Virus record (IMG/VR): IMGVR_UViG_3300009508_001114
Span: 1 to 61,044 of that record
Reading direction: 5' to 3' (one strand)
Origin: a virus
DNA: 61,044 nt
In this document: piece by piece, positions 1 through 8,525 of the stretch
Layout of the letters: the number at the start of each line of letters is the position of its first letter
Position numbering within the stretch: the first letter of the stretch is position 1
The notes under the pieces: model-generated
What the model was told of the DNA's origin: nothing
The model's input: only the letters and a program-made list of their open reading frames with translations
Database searches by the model: none
Program-made: the position numbers and the translations under genes

Positions 1-123
1 GCCACCAACATCGCCACGAATGGAGCAGTGCACTCCTTTTATTTCGATATGGCCAGTCATGCCTTTAGCTATTGTTATGTTTTCTTTTACAAAGTCTAGG
101 ATTTCTTTATCTGTTAGTTTCAT
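1..123 (-). CDS. Partial hypothetical protein (C-terminus beyond left edge)
   Basis: An ATG at 123 opens a frame that stays open to the left edge, giving 41 residues that begin MKLTDKEILDF. The ATG overlaps the TGA of the upstream gene (ATGA), so it is the next gene of the same operon. The N-terminal helix is charged; no family recognised. The product continues outside the window. Confidence 0.7.
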   Translation of the reverse strand, partial: MKLTDKEILDFVKENITIAKGMTGHIEIKGVHCSIRGDVGG

Positions 124-491
124 AACGTTTTCTTTTGTTCCTTTAACATGTCTGTATTAAAGTTGATTGCATGAGTCAATGTTTCAGCAAGCGCCATACA
201 ATCAGCACCATCTACTCTCCATATTTTTCCTTTACCGTCTTCTAATCGATCGTCGTTGACTTCAATTGCTTCGCTCCAACGTCCATATTTTACTAACACC
301 CACCAGTCAGGTCTGCTACTGATATCTTCGTGCACATCTGGACCGCATTCAAATATTCTAAACCAACGTGGAACAATGCCATCACTTTGGCCAATATTGT
401 TTTTAATAATTAAACCACTTTCAGTTACATGATCATCAAACTCGCCGTCAATACATAACACAGTGTCTTTGATTGCTCTAATTTTCATCAT
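120..491 (-). CDS. GroES/gp31-like co-chaperonin
   Basis: 123 residues. The start MKIRAIKDTVLC, the loop with ESGLIIK (residues 24-30, matching the GroES mobile-loop pattern SxGGIVL) and the following barrel segment FRIFECGPDV around 44-53, then a W/V-rich strand near 63-70, resemble small GroES-fold proteins such as T4 gp31, which replaces host GroES on GroEL for folding of the phage capsid protein. Slightly longer than GroES (about 97). Preceded by AGAGGTG a few bases before a double ATG; either Met may be used. Overlaps the gene upstream by ATGA. The family call is from pattern only. Confidence 0.6.
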   Translation of the reverse strand: MMKIRAIKDTVLCIDGEFDDHVTESGLIIKNNIGQSDGIVPRWFRIFECGPDVHEDISSRPDWWVLVKYGRWSEAIEVNDDRLEDGKGKIWRVDGADCMALAETLTHAINFNTDMLKEQKKTL

Positions 492-799
492 TCACCTCTT
501 AGGATTTTTGCAGCTTTTTCAGCATTAAACATTTTTTTAATTTCATTATCGTCATCAAGTTGCTGTAGGACTTTCAACAATATTGCCAAGTCTTCCCTTG
601 ATTCTTTGTCTGCTTGCAATTTTTCCTCTCTGTCATTCGATGCTTGAAGGTAATCCTCTAGAGTCGTCTCTCCGAAGTAATCTTCGTGCGGAACAATATA
701 TGGATAATTGTCATAATCCTCAGACACAGTAAATGTTACAGTATCAGTATCAGTTCCTCTGCCGCCCGATATTATATCGTGTGGATCAGTCCACTTCAT
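488..799 (-). CDS. Hypothetical acidic protein
   Basis: 103 residues, strongly acidic in the middle and helical with heptad-like leucines at 68-95 (LAILLKVLQQL), ending AAKILRGE. No family recognised. It sits between the gp31-like gene and the next hypothetical with 4-base and 1-base overlaps, so it is co-translated with them. Confidence 0.75.
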   Translation of the reverse strand: MKWTDPHDIISGGRGTDTDTVTFTVSEDYDNYPYIVPHEDYFGETTLEDYLQASNDREEKLQADKESREDLAILLKVLQQLDDDNEIKKMFNAEKAAKILRGE

Positions 800-1242
800 T
801 ATTCAGGATCCTTCTTATATATGGGCACCATTTCTATGTCGCCACTGGGTAAGTGTAATTCTTTATAACCTATAGGTTCCATATCGTCTGGAGCACCAAA
901 TTCATCTGGCTCTTGTGGCTCAGGCTGTACAGGATCAGCTGCTGGCTTCGTGTTTTCTTGTGCAGTTCTAGCAGTCTTAGGTGCTTGCTGAGTGTCTGCT
1001 TCATCAGGAGATAAACTTTGCTGCGCACCTTTTAGGCTTACCCCAGACGTGCTGCTTTTAGGATTATCTCTATAATATTCCCTAACACGGTCTTCTTTCT
1101 TTTTTATAATATTACCTTTTCCATCAATTACATCACCGTTTGCATTGACTTTCATGTTACCTATTGCAGGTATATTTTTATTTGCGTTAAACAAAGCATC
1201 TACATCTATACTCTGCCCTCTGTTTGTTCTACGTGTTGGCAT
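799..1242 (-). CDS. Conserved T4-like hypothetical, low-complexity middle
   Basis: 147 residues. The N-terminus (MPTRRTNRGQSIDVDALF, then GNMKVNANGDVID and a KKKEDRVREYY helix) resembles a hypothetical protein I associate with marine T4-like phages. Residues 60-115 are rich in Q, P, A, T and E and probably disordered. Role unknown. It follows the polymerase-III-like gene with 8 bases between them. Confidence 0.75.
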   Translation of the reverse strand: MPTRRTNRGQSIDVDALFNANKNIPAIGNMKVNANGDVIDGKGNIIKKKEDRVREYYRDNPKSSTSGVSLKGAQQSLSPDEADTQQAPKTARTAQENTKPAADPVQPEPQEPDEFGAPDDMEPIGYKELHLPSGDIEMVPIYKKDPE

Positions 1243-1250
1243 GTTGTCCT

Positions 1251-1703
1251 CTACTTTAAAAATTCGCGAATATCTAAATTGTACTTGATACTGTCTACTT
1301 TATGTACACCTAACAAGTATAGGCAGTAACTGGCCACGCTACTACCTCTGCCCACGCCCCAAACAACATTGTGTTTACGCATGGTATCTACTATATATAT
1401 CATTAACTGCAATACTGGATATAAGTTCCTGGCTTCAAACAGTGCTAGTTCATGTTCTACTCTTTCACGCTCCTGTGACGTTTGAACTAGCGAAAGTAAG
1501 TGTTCTGGTATATCTATCTGTTTAAACCGTTCTGGTATGTTAAAATCTTTAGTGTATTCTATATTGGTACGCAATGTGTTTAATTCAAGTAGGTCAGCAA
1601 AACTGTTAAATTGTTCAACAAGACTATCACTGACAGGAACAACCGAAATATCTCTGTTCCTGTATAACAGTTCAATACCAGTGCTTTCATCAACTTTAAA
1701 CAT
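1251..1703 (-). CDS. Stand-alone DNA polymerase III alpha-like fragment
   Basis: 150 residues. The C-terminal third reads VWGVGRGSSVASYCLYLLG then VHKVDSIKYNLDIREFLK; this is the C-family polymerase III alpha segment with the GxGRGS signature followed by YLLGI..DPL.YNL..ERFL. In bacterial DnaE this segment lies just before the catalytic DxD strand, and here the protein stops at exactly that point, so the polymerase aspartates are absent. It is unlikely to polymerise DNA; it may bind nucleotide or interact with the replisome. A perfect sigma70 promoter lies so close that the mRNA should start at the ATG. Confidence 0.75.
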   Translation of the reverse strand: MFKVDESTGIELLYRNRDISVVPVSDSLVEQFNSFADLLELNTLRTNIEYTKDFNIPERFKQIDIPEHLLSLVQTSQERERVEHELALFEARNLYPVLQLMIYIVDTMRKHNVVWGVGRGSSVASYCLYLLGVHKVDSIKYNLDIREFLK

Positions 1704-1709
1704 ATGTAT

Positions 1710-1738
1710 ATTATACCCTAAAAATTTTGTGTTGTCAA
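1710..1738 (-). promoter_or_regulatory. Sigma70-type promoter, leaderless
   Basis: TTGACA (1733-1738), 17-base spacer, TATAAT (1710-1715). Only 6 bases separate the -10 from the ATG at 1703, so the usual start point falls on the A of ATG. The -35 overlaps the end of the upstream gene. Confidence 0.85.
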
Positions 1739-2427
1739 TCTACTAATTTGGGTTTGTATTTTTTAGTAAAATCTACTTCTATTACTTCGCATGGACCGTT
1801 TTGATCTTTGTCAAATTGGTTGCTTATTTCGTTGAATATATCTTTACTGAATTCTTCTATACTAGAGCATGTGTCACTAGCCATCCATTCTTGTAGTTTT
1901 TCCTGACTAGAAGCAACTTTATCAAACGTAACTACATCGTCTCTTTTCCACCATGGCATAGACCAGTAACTAAGTTCTGGGCACCATTCCTCATCCTGAG
2001 GTAATTCGATATATTCTAGTTCATCTACACAATAATATTCAAACGTTACATCCTCTACAACATCACGCATTTGTAATGATGGAACTTCAGAATCTTCAGC
2101 CATTAAGCTGTTTAATTTACAGTGTAATGCTGCTAGTAGCACCATATCGCCGACTTCCGGTAACACCAACACATTGTTATCTAACTTAGACCAAGTATCC
2201 ATAAACGGATCATCCATGCATACCACAATACTGTTGTTAAGTATGCTTTGTAAAAAAGTAACAACTTTTAAATAGCTAATATTTTGACTTATTTGTGCAG
2301 TCTCATCGTCGCTATGTTTTTCTGTGACTAAACTAAACGTAATTTCAGTGCTGTAAACCTCTAGAATGTTGTTTATGCTTAATAAGAAATTAATTGGGAG
2401 TTTTTTGTTAAGTGAAACGGCCTTCAT
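1735..2427 (-). CDS. Hypothetical protein
   Basis: 230 residues, acidic, no recognisable domain. The N-terminal half is a mixed alpha/beta pattern; residues 150-165 are tryptophan-rich (WSMPWWKRDD). Overlaps the upstream small gene by ATGA. Its 3' end carries the -35 of the promoter for the polymerase-III-like gene. Confidence 0.75.
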   Translation of the reverse strand: MKAVSLNKKLPINFLLSINNILEVYSTEITFSLVTEKHSDDETAQISQNISYLKVVTFLQSILNNSIVVCMDDPFMDTWSKLDNNVLVLPEVGDMVLLAALHCKLNSLMAEDSEVPSLQMRDVVEDVTFEYYCVDELEYIELPQDEEWCPELSYWSMPWWKRDDVVTFDKVASSQEKLQEWMASDTCSSIEEFSKDIFNEISNQFDKDQNGPCEVIEVDFTKKYKPKLVD

Positions 2428-2723
2428 TTGTTTAGACCTTTTGTATATCCTGTAACCAGTATATTAAGAACTTCAATACTTGAATATTCAGGAGTATTTA
2501 CGCTGCTTTCTATTTCCCCGATGTTAATCACAGTGTTTTCTAATTTAACTCGTCTTGTTGATTGGAATTCTCTATAAAAGTTTTCTGCTGTATGTATCAT
2601 ATCCAATAGTTGTGAACGTATCGGACTGTTTCCCCGAATTTTAAATAACCTTTTGTTTAGCTCTTCTATTTCATCTAACAACTTCTCTTCATTCATTGAC
2701 GAATATTTGTCATAATAATCCAT
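2424..2723 (-). CDS. Hypothetical coiled-coil protein
   Basis: 99 residues; residues 10-55 are helical and charged (EEKLLDEIEELNKRLFKIR), likely a coiled coil. No family recognised. Its ATG overlaps the stop of the VOC-fold gene and its own stop overlaps the next start. Confidence 0.75.
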   Translation of the reverse strand: MDYYDKYSSMNEEKLLDEIEELNKRLFKIRGNSPIRSQLLDMIHTAENFYREFQSTRRVKLENTVINIGEIESSVNTPEYSSIEVLNILVTGYTKGLNK

Positions 2724-3577
2724 TAAATTTCTATCCTCAAATGTTCTGCCACTGCAACTTCATTTATGTGAATATATTTCTGTCGTTGCCTAAATATTAA
2801 ATCTAAATTTGGTAAGATTTTTACCAAATTATTTTCTATAGTGTAGCTGTTTTCGTTGCCTAATGCAAAGCAATTGTAACCATTTATTTTAAAAGCTAGA
2901 TTGCCAAAGTCACATGATTCTAATCTATCATATTTTTTTAGATTAAAATTGTTATTTGAAAAAAATGCAGTGCTGTAAAATACATCATCAGTGTCGCTTA
3001 TTAGGCTTGTTATTCTGCTATTTACGTTATACGTAAAATTAAACATGATAGTAAACCGATTGTTTTTTGTTACCATGTTAATGTATGTATTTCCGGTTTT
3101 AACAACTCGAAAACCTAATTTATTATAGAAATTTTGAAGTTCCTCGGTGAATGAGTCATACACTATGCCACTAAAGTATTTTAATAATTTAGCTGAATTT
3201 ATAATTTTGGTTTGCTTGAACGTCTTATAGGATTTTGAAATTACAGATTTTTTAAACTTACTATCTAGTAATAAGTAAATGTTGTAACCATTGGGATCTG
3301 TTGTTTTATAAAATTCTAAATCTTCACAATATTCACAATCTAATTCTGTTATTAATTCCATGGATGCAATGAAGCCAAGACCAGTTAATGCAGGTAAGTC
3401 TGTATAATTTTGTTTTTTACGTAGGAAAATAATGTTTAAATTCAATTTCCATATGCTGTATTCACTAGTATGATTTTTAGCAGCGACTGTGTAACCTAGG
3501 CTTATCAGTTTGTCTACGGTAAAGTCAAAGTCTCTTGCATTAGTCGTTATTTCTATAAATCCAAATTCTGCTGTCAT
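2723..3577 (-). CDS. VOC-fold protein, hydroxyphenylpyruvate dioxygenase-like
   Basis: 284 residues from the ATG at 3577 (a TTG at 3604 overlapping clpP is an alternative). The start FGFIEITTNARDFDFTVDKL then LGYTVAAKNHTSEYSIWKL closely follows the N-terminal half-domain of 4-hydroxyphenylpyruvate dioxygenase and glyoxalase-like proteins, and a second repeat begins near residue 140 (IVYDSFTEELQNFYNKLGF). The C-terminal half carries few His and Glu in metal-ligand-like positions, so catalysis is uncertain; it may be a binding protein. AT-rich, directly after clpP. Confidence 0.5.
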   Translation of the reverse strand: MTAEFGFIEITTNARDFDFTVDKLISLGYTVAAKNHTSEYSIWKLNLNIIFLRKKQNYTDLPALTGLGFIASMELITELDCEYCEDLEFYKTTDPNGYNIYLLLDSKFKKSVISKSYKTFKQTKIINSAKLLKYFSGIVYDSFTEELQNFYNKLGFRVVKTGNTYINMVTKNNRFTIMFNFTYNVNSRITSLISDTDDVFYSTAFFSNNNFNLKKYDRLESCDFGNLAFKINGYNCFALGNENSYTIENNLVKILPNLDLIFRQRQKYIHINEVAVAEHLRIEI

Positions 3578-3590
3578 AAAACTATTTAGT

Positions 3591-4178
3591 CTAACGTTCA
3601 GCAATTACCTCATCAATTAGACCAAAATCTAGTGCCTCTGATGCGCTCATAAAGTTATCACGTTCCATTGCATCGTAAAACTCTTGATATGTTTTTTCTG
3701 CACTATTATGTTTTACATAGATATCAGTAAGCGTTTTTTTCATCTTAATAATCTCAGCAACCTGAATTTCCATATCAGTTGCTTGTCCACCAGCACCACC
3801 TGACGGTTGATGTATCATATGACGAGCGTGAGGTAACATTTTACGTTTACCTGGTGCCCCTGCTTGTGCTAATAGACTACCCATACTGCAAGCCTGCCCC
3901 ATAATAATTGTACCTACGTCTGGTTGGATATACTGCATTGTGTCATACATGGCCATACCAGCAGTAACTACACCGCCTGGTGAGTTAATGTAGAAGTTAA
4001 TATCAGCATCAGCATCTTCTGCTTCTAAAAAAAGCATTTGTGCACAAATACTGTTGCTTACTCCATCGTCTACAGCACCATTTAAAAAGATGATGCGCTC
4101 TTTTAAAAGACGACTATAGATATCGTAACTACGTTCGCCTTGGCTGGTCTTTTCAATCACATATGGTATAAAATTCAT
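3591..4178 (-). CDS. clpP: ATP-dependent Clp protease proteolytic subunit
   Basis: 195 residues, normal length. All three catalytic residues are in place: Ser98 in GQACSMGS, His123 in MIHQPSGG and Asp174 before [15 protein letters not shown]. The INSPGG segment at 65-70 is also intact. ClpP forms the double-heptamer chamber that degrades substrates fed by ClpX or ClpA. There is no obvious propeptide. The window also encodes ClpX and ClpS, so the phage can supply or bias the complex. The ATG overlaps the stop of the lipoprotein gene (TAATG). Confidence 0.95.
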   Translation of the reverse strand: MNFIPYVIEKTSQGERSYDIYSRLLKERIIFLNGAVDDGVSNSICAQMLFLEAEDADADINFYINSPGGVVTAGMAMYDTMQYIQPDVGTIIMGQACSMGSLLAQAGAPGKRKMLPHARHMIHQPSGGAGGQATDMEIQVAEIIKMKKTLTDIYVKHNSAEKTYQEFYDAMERDNFMSASEALDFGLIDEVIAER

Positions 4179-4525
4179 TAGTTAACCTCTTCCACTGTTA
4201 CCTTACCAACTCTTGCAGGAGCTCTCCAATCAGCAGATCCTCTTTGTCGAACTTTTGCTAATCCTCGTTCGAGTTGCTTTAAACTTTGCATTTCCGTTCC
4301 ACTGGGGAGTACATGTTTTAATGATCGACAGTACAGCAATGGATGAGTGCCTTCGGGATATATTCTATAAGTGCCACCAATATGGCGTTCGGTTCTGTCA
4401 AACAATTCCCAACACCGCTTCATATAACCACTTATGGTTGTTATATCTTGATTTTGCACAACTTGTCTTGTTGCACTACAAGATGTTAAAAGAACACAAC
4501 CAACAATAACTAATAATTTGTTCAT
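4178..4525 (-). CDS. Small lipoprotein
   Basis: 115 residues. The N-terminus [16 protein letters not shown] is a lipoprotein signal peptide with a lipobox LTSC, cleaved before Cys16, with Ser at +2 favouring outer-membrane sorting. The rest ([18 protein letters not shown] and so on) matches nothing I recognise. A sigma70 promoter stands directly upstream. Possible roles are superinfection exclusion or envelope modification; this is a guess. Confidence 0.7.
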   Translation of the reverse strand: MNKLLVIVGCVLLTSCSATRQVVQNQDITTISGYMKRCWELFDRTERHIGGTYRIYPEGTHPLLYCRSLKHVLPSGTEMQSLKQLERGLAKVRQRGSADWRAPARVGKVTVEEVN

Positions 4526-4558
4526 TATAATTATCCATTAACATATTAATAAGTATAC

Positions 4559-4587
4559 ATTATACAATAAAAATAACTTACTGTCAA
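4559..4587 (-). promoter_or_regulatory. Sigma70-type promoter
   Basis: TTGACA (4582-4587), 17-base spacer, TATAAT (4559-4564), upstream of the lipoprotein gene. Confidence 0.85.
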
Positions 4588-4590
4588 TGT

Positions 4591-4740
4591 TTAAAACATT
4601 GGATGTGGGTAATACATTCCAAATTCAGCATTCAGTTCCAAATAGTTTGGTGTGAAAAATGGTGCTATTAAACCACCCAGTAGAATGAAACTACAGAATA
4701 CTGCAAACGCATAATCTTTAACTTTAGATAAAGTCTTCAT
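4591..4740 (-). CDS. Small single-TM membrane protein
   Basis: 49 residues from the ATG at 4740, chosen because AGGAGATATA precedes it. One transmembrane segment, about 10-29 (YAFAVFCSFILLGGLIAPFF), follows a basic N-terminus. It lies just downstream of a terminator hairpin, so its expression may depend on readthrough or on its own unseen promoter. Confidence 0.6.
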   Translation of the reverse strand: MKTLSKVKDYAFAVFCSFILLGGLIAPFFTPNYLELNAEFGMYYPHPMF

Positions 4741-4769
4741 TATATCTCCTAAATAATTTTTTGTGTAAA

Positions 4770-4794
4770 AGAAAAAGCCCGCATAAGCAGGCTT
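4770..4794 (-). terminator. Rho-independent terminator
   Basis: On the minus strand an 8-bp stem (AAGCCTGC / GCGGGCTT, one G-U pair) with a TTAT loop is followed by a run of five T. It ends transcription of the 47-residue gene upstream. Confidence 0.75.
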
Positions 4795-4807
4795 ATTCAA
4801 GGGTTTT

Positions 4808-4951
4808 TTATAATTGTGAAAAACTTGCGCCAGCGCCAACAATTACCATCAAGGGAAAACCAAATGCAACTAGCATTTCGGCAACTCTAGATTCGGTAAA
4901 GGATAGGCATGCTTCGGCAAACTTCACACGCAATGAAGCAATTGAAGTCAT
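4808..4951 (-). CDS. 47-residue hydrophobic protein
   Basis: ATG at 4951 preceded by AAGGAGAT; stop TAA at 4808-4810; a terminator follows at once. The product begins MTSIASLRVKFAEACLSF and has a hydrophobic helix (VAEMLVAFGFPLMVIVGAGA) in its second half. The good ribosome site, clean ends and terminator make it a real gene. Its start overlaps the stop of a 14-codon leader frame. Confidence 0.7.
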   Translation of the reverse strand: MTSIASLRVKFAEACLSFTESRVAEMLVAFGFPLMVIVGAGASFSQL

Positions 4952-4992
4952 GTATGTAATCTCCTTAGATCTAAATTTTTATTAGCATCCAT
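4948..4992 (-). CDS. Possible 14-residue leader peptide
   Basis: ATG at 4992 preceded by TAAGGA; 14 codons; its TGA overlaps the ATG of the next gene (ATGA). Translational coupling would be natural. It is very short, so it may be chance. Confidence 0.35.
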   Translation of the reverse strand: MDANKNLDLRRLHT

Positions 4993-5180
4993 ATTCACAG
5001 TTCCTTACGGCAACTGCTCAGTATAAAAAAAGCTTCTTAACTTTTAGTTGACCCTTTTTTAACATACATAGTCAGGAGATAGTACTCCAAGGCATCAGAC
5101 AATTACACTGTTGCGGAAGAAGGATTGCTCAACTTCCGCCCTTATTTATACAAAAATTAAAATACGCTTTAAAAAAGTGG
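4993..5180. other. Non-coding leader region
   Basis: No gene seen. It holds a late promoter (5143-5150), an inverted repeat GCGGAAG/CTTCCGC (5113-5119 and 5133-5139) at the predicted 5' end of the transcript, and about 130 bases of leader before the 14-codon frame. Confidence 0.5.
5143..5150 (-). promoter_or_regulatory. T4-type late promoter
   Basis: Exact TATAAATA on the minus strand; the transcript would begin about 6 bases downstream, inside an inverted repeat. Confidence 0.7.
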
Positions 5181-5501
5181 TTATTTTTGCAGTTTACGAG
5201 CGGCAGCAAACTTAGTTCTAAGATCATTGATCAGATCTTCTTTTTTCAAAGACTGCTTTAGATTTGTCACACCTAGCTCTTCACCAAGGTCTAATAACTG
5301 TTTCTTAGTCATTTCTGTTAACTTATTTTTGTTTGGTAATTTTTTGCCAACTGATGCAGTAACTTTTTTTACTGTTACTTCAGTTTTTTCCTTAGTTGGA
5401 GCAAGTGCTTCTTTAACTGGGCTATCCTTACTACCCCTAGTAACCCAAAAAATTACGCCAACTGCGGCTGCTACTGCTAGTATTCCTAATATAATTTCCA
5501 T
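5181..5501 (-). CDS. Membrane-anchored HeH/SAP-like protein
   Basis: 106 residues. Residues 2-20 form one transmembrane helix (EIILGILAVAAAVGVIFWV), then a basic K/T/V-rich linker, then a helix-extended-helix domain at about 60-100 (LTEMTKKQLLDLGEELGV ... SLKKEDLINDL) as in SAP, LEM and Rho N-terminal domains, which usually bind nucleic acid. Such an architecture could tether DNA or RNA to the membrane. Function is inferred only from fold pattern. Confidence 0.65.
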   Translation of the reverse strand: MEIILGILAVAAAVGVIFWVTRGSKDSPVKEALAPTKEKTEVTVKKVTASVGKKLPNKNKLTEMTKKQLLDLGEELGVTNLKQSLKKEDLINDLRTKFAAARKLQK

Positions 5502-5511
5502 TGTTTTTTCC

Positions 5512-6702
5512 TTATGTGTTGTGTATGTTATGTAGTGCTGTTTTAAATTTTGTTACCAAATGATCACTAGGACCATTATGGAGTAACTGCATCATTCTGG
5601 GATGATTTTGTGCTAACTTATGTCCGTATGTATCCATTAAAAATTGGTGCACTGCGTCATTAGTTTTGTATTTTGCTTTAAGATCTTTTAAGTATTGAGT
5701 ACAATCGAAAATTGATTGCAACATATCTTTGTATGTTATGAACTCAGGACCTGTTTTATAAAATTCATAATTTAAAAACCAAAATCCGTTATCCATCAGC
5801 CATTTAGTTTGAAAACCATTACTTGCTAGTAAACTGAAGCAATTAGCTTTGGAAAACAGAATAGCCTTAAGTGTTTTTTCCGTAATATGATCTTGTGTTT
5901 TGTAAAGTTGTCCTTGGCTAGGATAATAAAGATTTACATCATGAAATTGTCCCCTAGATTCCCAAATTAAAGTTGCTGTGCTATGCATCATATCAGTATA
6001 TCCAGAATGAAAGTTGTTAGTCCAATTACCTGCAAATTGATAATCATTATGAATTTGTATGTAGTTATAGTTATCGTCGTATGTGTATGTTGCCATGTCA
6101 TCGTTTAATATATCTTTACAACCATTATATAACTCTTCTCTTTCAACAACTACACCATCCCACTGGTGTTCGAAGCAATTATGTCTACCTGTATGGTAAA
6201 CGCCTAAAAGACTGTTTTTAGGGGCTTTCATGTCATTATACACTGTAAGATAATGGTAACCATATAAAAAATAAAAATGCTGTAAACCAAGCATATAATC
6301 CTGTATGAAGTTTTTATGATCTATATGGGAGCAATTAGTTCCTGTCATGAATATATTCCCCCTGTCCATGAAGCTGTGTACCTCATCGGGATCAGTGTCA
6401 AATAGGTCACAAGGTTTACAGTAAATATTCCTGGGTGTTTCCAGGTTATTATAATCTTGGTCGTGGTCTACAGTCCAGGTTGTGTCTCGACTTTTCAATT
6501 CGTTTATAACAGCTTCATTATCAATAGCATTTTCATTAATGCAATGGTAAGTGCAGTCAGGGGCATGTATTCTAAAAGAGCTATTCCCGAATTCAGGCTC
6601 CCATGTAACGTCCACCTGATTGCCCTTACTTAATAGCCAAGTAATAAACATTCCTTCTTCAGCGATCTGCCGCCACATAATAGTGTATTCAGGTTTTGGC
6701 AT
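5512..6702 (-). CDS. Putative glycosyltransferase-like protein (TEKT family)
   Basis: 396 residues from the ATG at 6702, chosen because AGGA lies 8 bases upstream (a TTG two codons earlier is less likely). The C-terminal part carries TEKTLKAILFSKANCF, a GFQTK segment and NYEFY, the pattern ITEKT.K.i....pF.......L..lGF.TF....de.Y seen in poorly characterised sugar-transferase-like proteins of marine phages and bacteria. The gene at 17436-18827 shares this block. The N-terminal half is unlike anything I know. A late promoter lies 41 bases upstream. Confidence 0.5.
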   Translation of the reverse strand: MPKPEYTIMWRQIAEEGMFITWLLSKGNQVDVTWEPEFGNSSFRIHAPDCTYHCINENAIDNEAVINELKSRDTTWTVDHDQDYNNLETPRNIYCKPCDLFDTDPDEVHSFMDRGNIFMTGTNCSHIDHKNFIQDYMLGLQHFYFLYGYHYLTVYNDMKAPKNSLLGVYHTGRHNCFEHQWDGVVVEREELYNGCKDILNDDMATYTYDDNYNYIQIHNDYQFAGNWTNNFHSGYTDMMHSTATLIWESRGQFHDVNLYYPSQGQLYKTQDHITEKTLKAILFSKANCFSLLASNGFQTKWLMDNGFWFLNYEFYKTGPEFITYKDMLQSIFDCTQYLKDLKAKYKTNDAVHQFLMDTYGHKLAQNHPRMMQLLHNGPSDHLVTKFKTALHNIHNT

Positions 6703-6743
6703 AAACAATTTCCTTTTTATTTTCCAATAATGTGTGTTTCAGA

Positions 6744-6751
6744 TATTTATT
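6744..6751 (-). promoter_or_regulatory. T4-type late promoter
   Basis: AATAAATA on the minus strand overlapping the stop codon of the upstream gene; drives the glycosyltransferase-like gene. Confidence 0.6.
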
Positions 6752-7025
6752 CTTGATCAACTAATAAACTAATTATTCCGGCATGGGACTTGTCTCGAAA
6801 TCTTATTTCCTTACCGTATCTAAAAATATAATCTTCCCACTCCACTAGTCCCATGTTCCACAAGTTTTTTCTTAATGACATCACTGTGTCTATATCAAGA
6901 GAAACTATTACTTTATTATTATCCCAGTCGTCCCAATCTCCCTTATACTTTATAGTCCTTTCCTCTAATGTGGATTCTTTGTTATTTCTAGCATTGTTTA
7001 TAATATGGCTGAGATAATCATTCAT
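6747..7025 (-). CDS. Hypothetical protein
   Basis: 92 residues with conserved-looking W and D clusters (YKGDWDDWDNNKVIVSLDID) and a C-terminal alpha/beta segment. No family recognised. Start overlaps the stop of the zinc-finger-like gene by ATGA. Confidence 0.7.
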   Translation of the reverse strand: MNDYLSHIINNARNNKESTLEERTIKYKGDWDDWDNNKVIVSLDIDTVMSLRKNLWNMGLVEWEDYIFRYGKEIRFRDKSHAGIISLLVDQE

Positions 7026-7168
7026 TTGTTATTGTCTTTATACCACATAACTGAACAATAGTGATTACAAAACGGTATGGGATTTTGAACATTTTTATTA
7101 AACTTAGGTTCAATCCAATACATTACTTTTTTTATTATAAGTTCATTACAATGGCCGCACACTGTCAT
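7022..7168 (-). CDS. 48-residue zinc-finger-like protein
   Basis: ATG at 7168 preceded by GGAGG with 8-9 bases spacing; TAATG overlap with the upstream gene and ATGA with the next. Cysteines at 4 and 7 (CGHC) and 34 and 38 (CNHYC) with nearby His suggest a small zinc ribbon of MYM/FCS type. Role unknown. Confidence 0.75.
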   Translation of the reverse strand: MTVCGHCNELIIKKVMYWIEPKFNKNVQNPIPFCNHYCSVMWYKDNNK

Positions 7169-7458
7169 TAGTAATTGCCTCCGATCATTAGTTTTACTAT
7201 GATTAAATCTATTTTGGATTCAAAACTTAATACTAAAAAACTTGATTTGTACCAATGGGGACCACTTGCTACTGCTTGTGATTGTTTTTCCTGCTTAACA
7301 AAATGCCAGCCCCATCGGTGTTTTACGTTTTCTAATATAATTGGTATATCATCAGCCGCTAAACCGTTTTCCTTAGTTTGCCACGTATAACTAAATCTAT
7401 GATTATAGCCACAATCGTTTGGTACTTGTTTGGTTAATCTCCTGGGTAAATGGTCCAT
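7168..7458 (-). CDS. Hypothetical protein
   Basis: 96 residues, with a W/H-rich central part (HRWGWHFVKQ) and a hydrophobic strand pattern at the end. No family recognised. Overlaps guaC's stop by one base. Confidence 0.7.
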   Translation of the reverse strand: MDHLPRRLTKQVPNDCGYNHRFSYTWQTKENGLAADDIPIILENVKHRWGWHFVKQEKQSQAVASGPHWYKSSFLVLSFESKIDLIIVKLMIGGNY

Positions 7459-8525
7459 TAATCTCCAGTTGTGCTACTTTCAAAGGCAGTGTTGTATTGC
7501 CTTCCGTTGTTAACCTGTATAAAGGTTGTACACTTGCTGAGATTTTTTAGCTGGTTTGCACCAACATAAGTGCAAGTAGAGCGCAAGCCACCAAGTATGT
7601 CTCCCATAACGGATTCGACTGAACCACGGTGTGGAACTCTAACCACTCTACCTTCACTCGCTCTATAATTTTTTCTACCACCATGTTTCTCCTGTGCGGC
7701 ATTTGAACTCATGCCATAAAATTCTATGTGTTTTTTATCTCCCTCGTAGACTGTCTTACCACCGCCTTCATCACAACCAGCTAACATGCCGCCTAGCATT
7801 ACAAAATCTGCACCAGCGCCAAATGCCTTAGCAACATCACCAGGGCTACTACAGCCACCATCAGCGATAATATGACCTCCAAGGCCGTGAGCAGCATCGG
7901 CGCATTCGATGACCGCGCTGAGCTGAGGATATCCCACACCAGTTTTGATACGAGTAGTACAAACACTACCAGGACCAATTCCAACCTTAACAATGTCTGC
8001 CCCCCTGAGCAGCAACTCTTCAGTCATATCAGGTGTTACAACGTTACCTGCAATAATAACTTTATTTGGAAATTCTTCTCTAAATTTACTAACGAAATCC
8101 AAAAATCGTTCGCTATAACCGTTTGCTACATCTATACATATGTATTTAACCTTTTTCCAGCTTCTTAATTTAAGTTGAATATTTTGGTAATCTTTGTCTG
8201 TAATCCCTGTGCTTATAGCAGTATACCGCCAGTCGTCAATACTGTTTAGTAATTCTGTGGGAATAGATTTAGCCAAGCAGGTAAACATACCTTCTTTAGC
8301 AAGAGCATTTGCCATACTGATTGAGCCAACACCGTCCATGTTGGCAGCCATAATGGGTATGCCTGTAAAGTCTGTACCAGTGTCTTCTGCTAGAGGGTCT
8401 GGATTAACATTGCGGAAAGTGTAGGTTCTCTCCAGTTTTACTTCTTTGCGACTGCCTATTGTGCTGCGCTTAGGTCTAAACAGTACATCCGCATAGTCCA
8501 GTTTTATATCACGTTCGATTCTCAT
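7458..8525 (-). CDS. guaC: GMP reductase
   Basis: 355 residues from the ATG at 8525, which overlaps the TGA of the upstream gene; a TTG 12 bases earlier is unlikely. NADPH-dependent deamination of GMP to IMP. The start [20 protein letters not shown] matches E. coli GuaC, and the loop [14 protein letters not shown] with catalytic Cys189 and the [19 protein letters not shown] block are nearly identical to it. There is no CBS insertion, which separates it from most IMP dehydrogenases. With dCMP deaminase and NrdAB it could steer host purines toward adenine nucleotides. Rare in phages. Confidence 0.92.
   Translation of the reverse strand: MRIERDIKLDYADVLFRPKRSTIGSRKEVKLERTYTFRNVNPDPLAEDTGTDFTGIPIMAANMDGVGSISMANALAKEGMFTCLAKSIPTELLNSIDDWRYTAISTGITDKDYQNIQLKLRSWKKVKYICIDVANGYSERFLDFVSKFREEFPNKVIIAGNVVTPDMTEELLLRGADIVKVGIGPGSVCTTRIKTGVGYPQLSAVIECADAAHGLGGHIIADGGCSSPGDVAKAFGAGADFVMLGGMLAGCDEGGGKTVYEGDKKHIEFYGMSSNAAQEKHGGRKNYRASEGRVVRVPHRGSVESVMGDILGGLRSTCTYVGANQLKNLSKCTTFIQVNNGRQYNTAFESSTTGD

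Noticed and set aside
4591-4842. 83-codon version of the small membrane gene
   Set aside because: The longer start would run through a terminator hairpin; the inner ATG at 4740 has AGGAGATATA before it.
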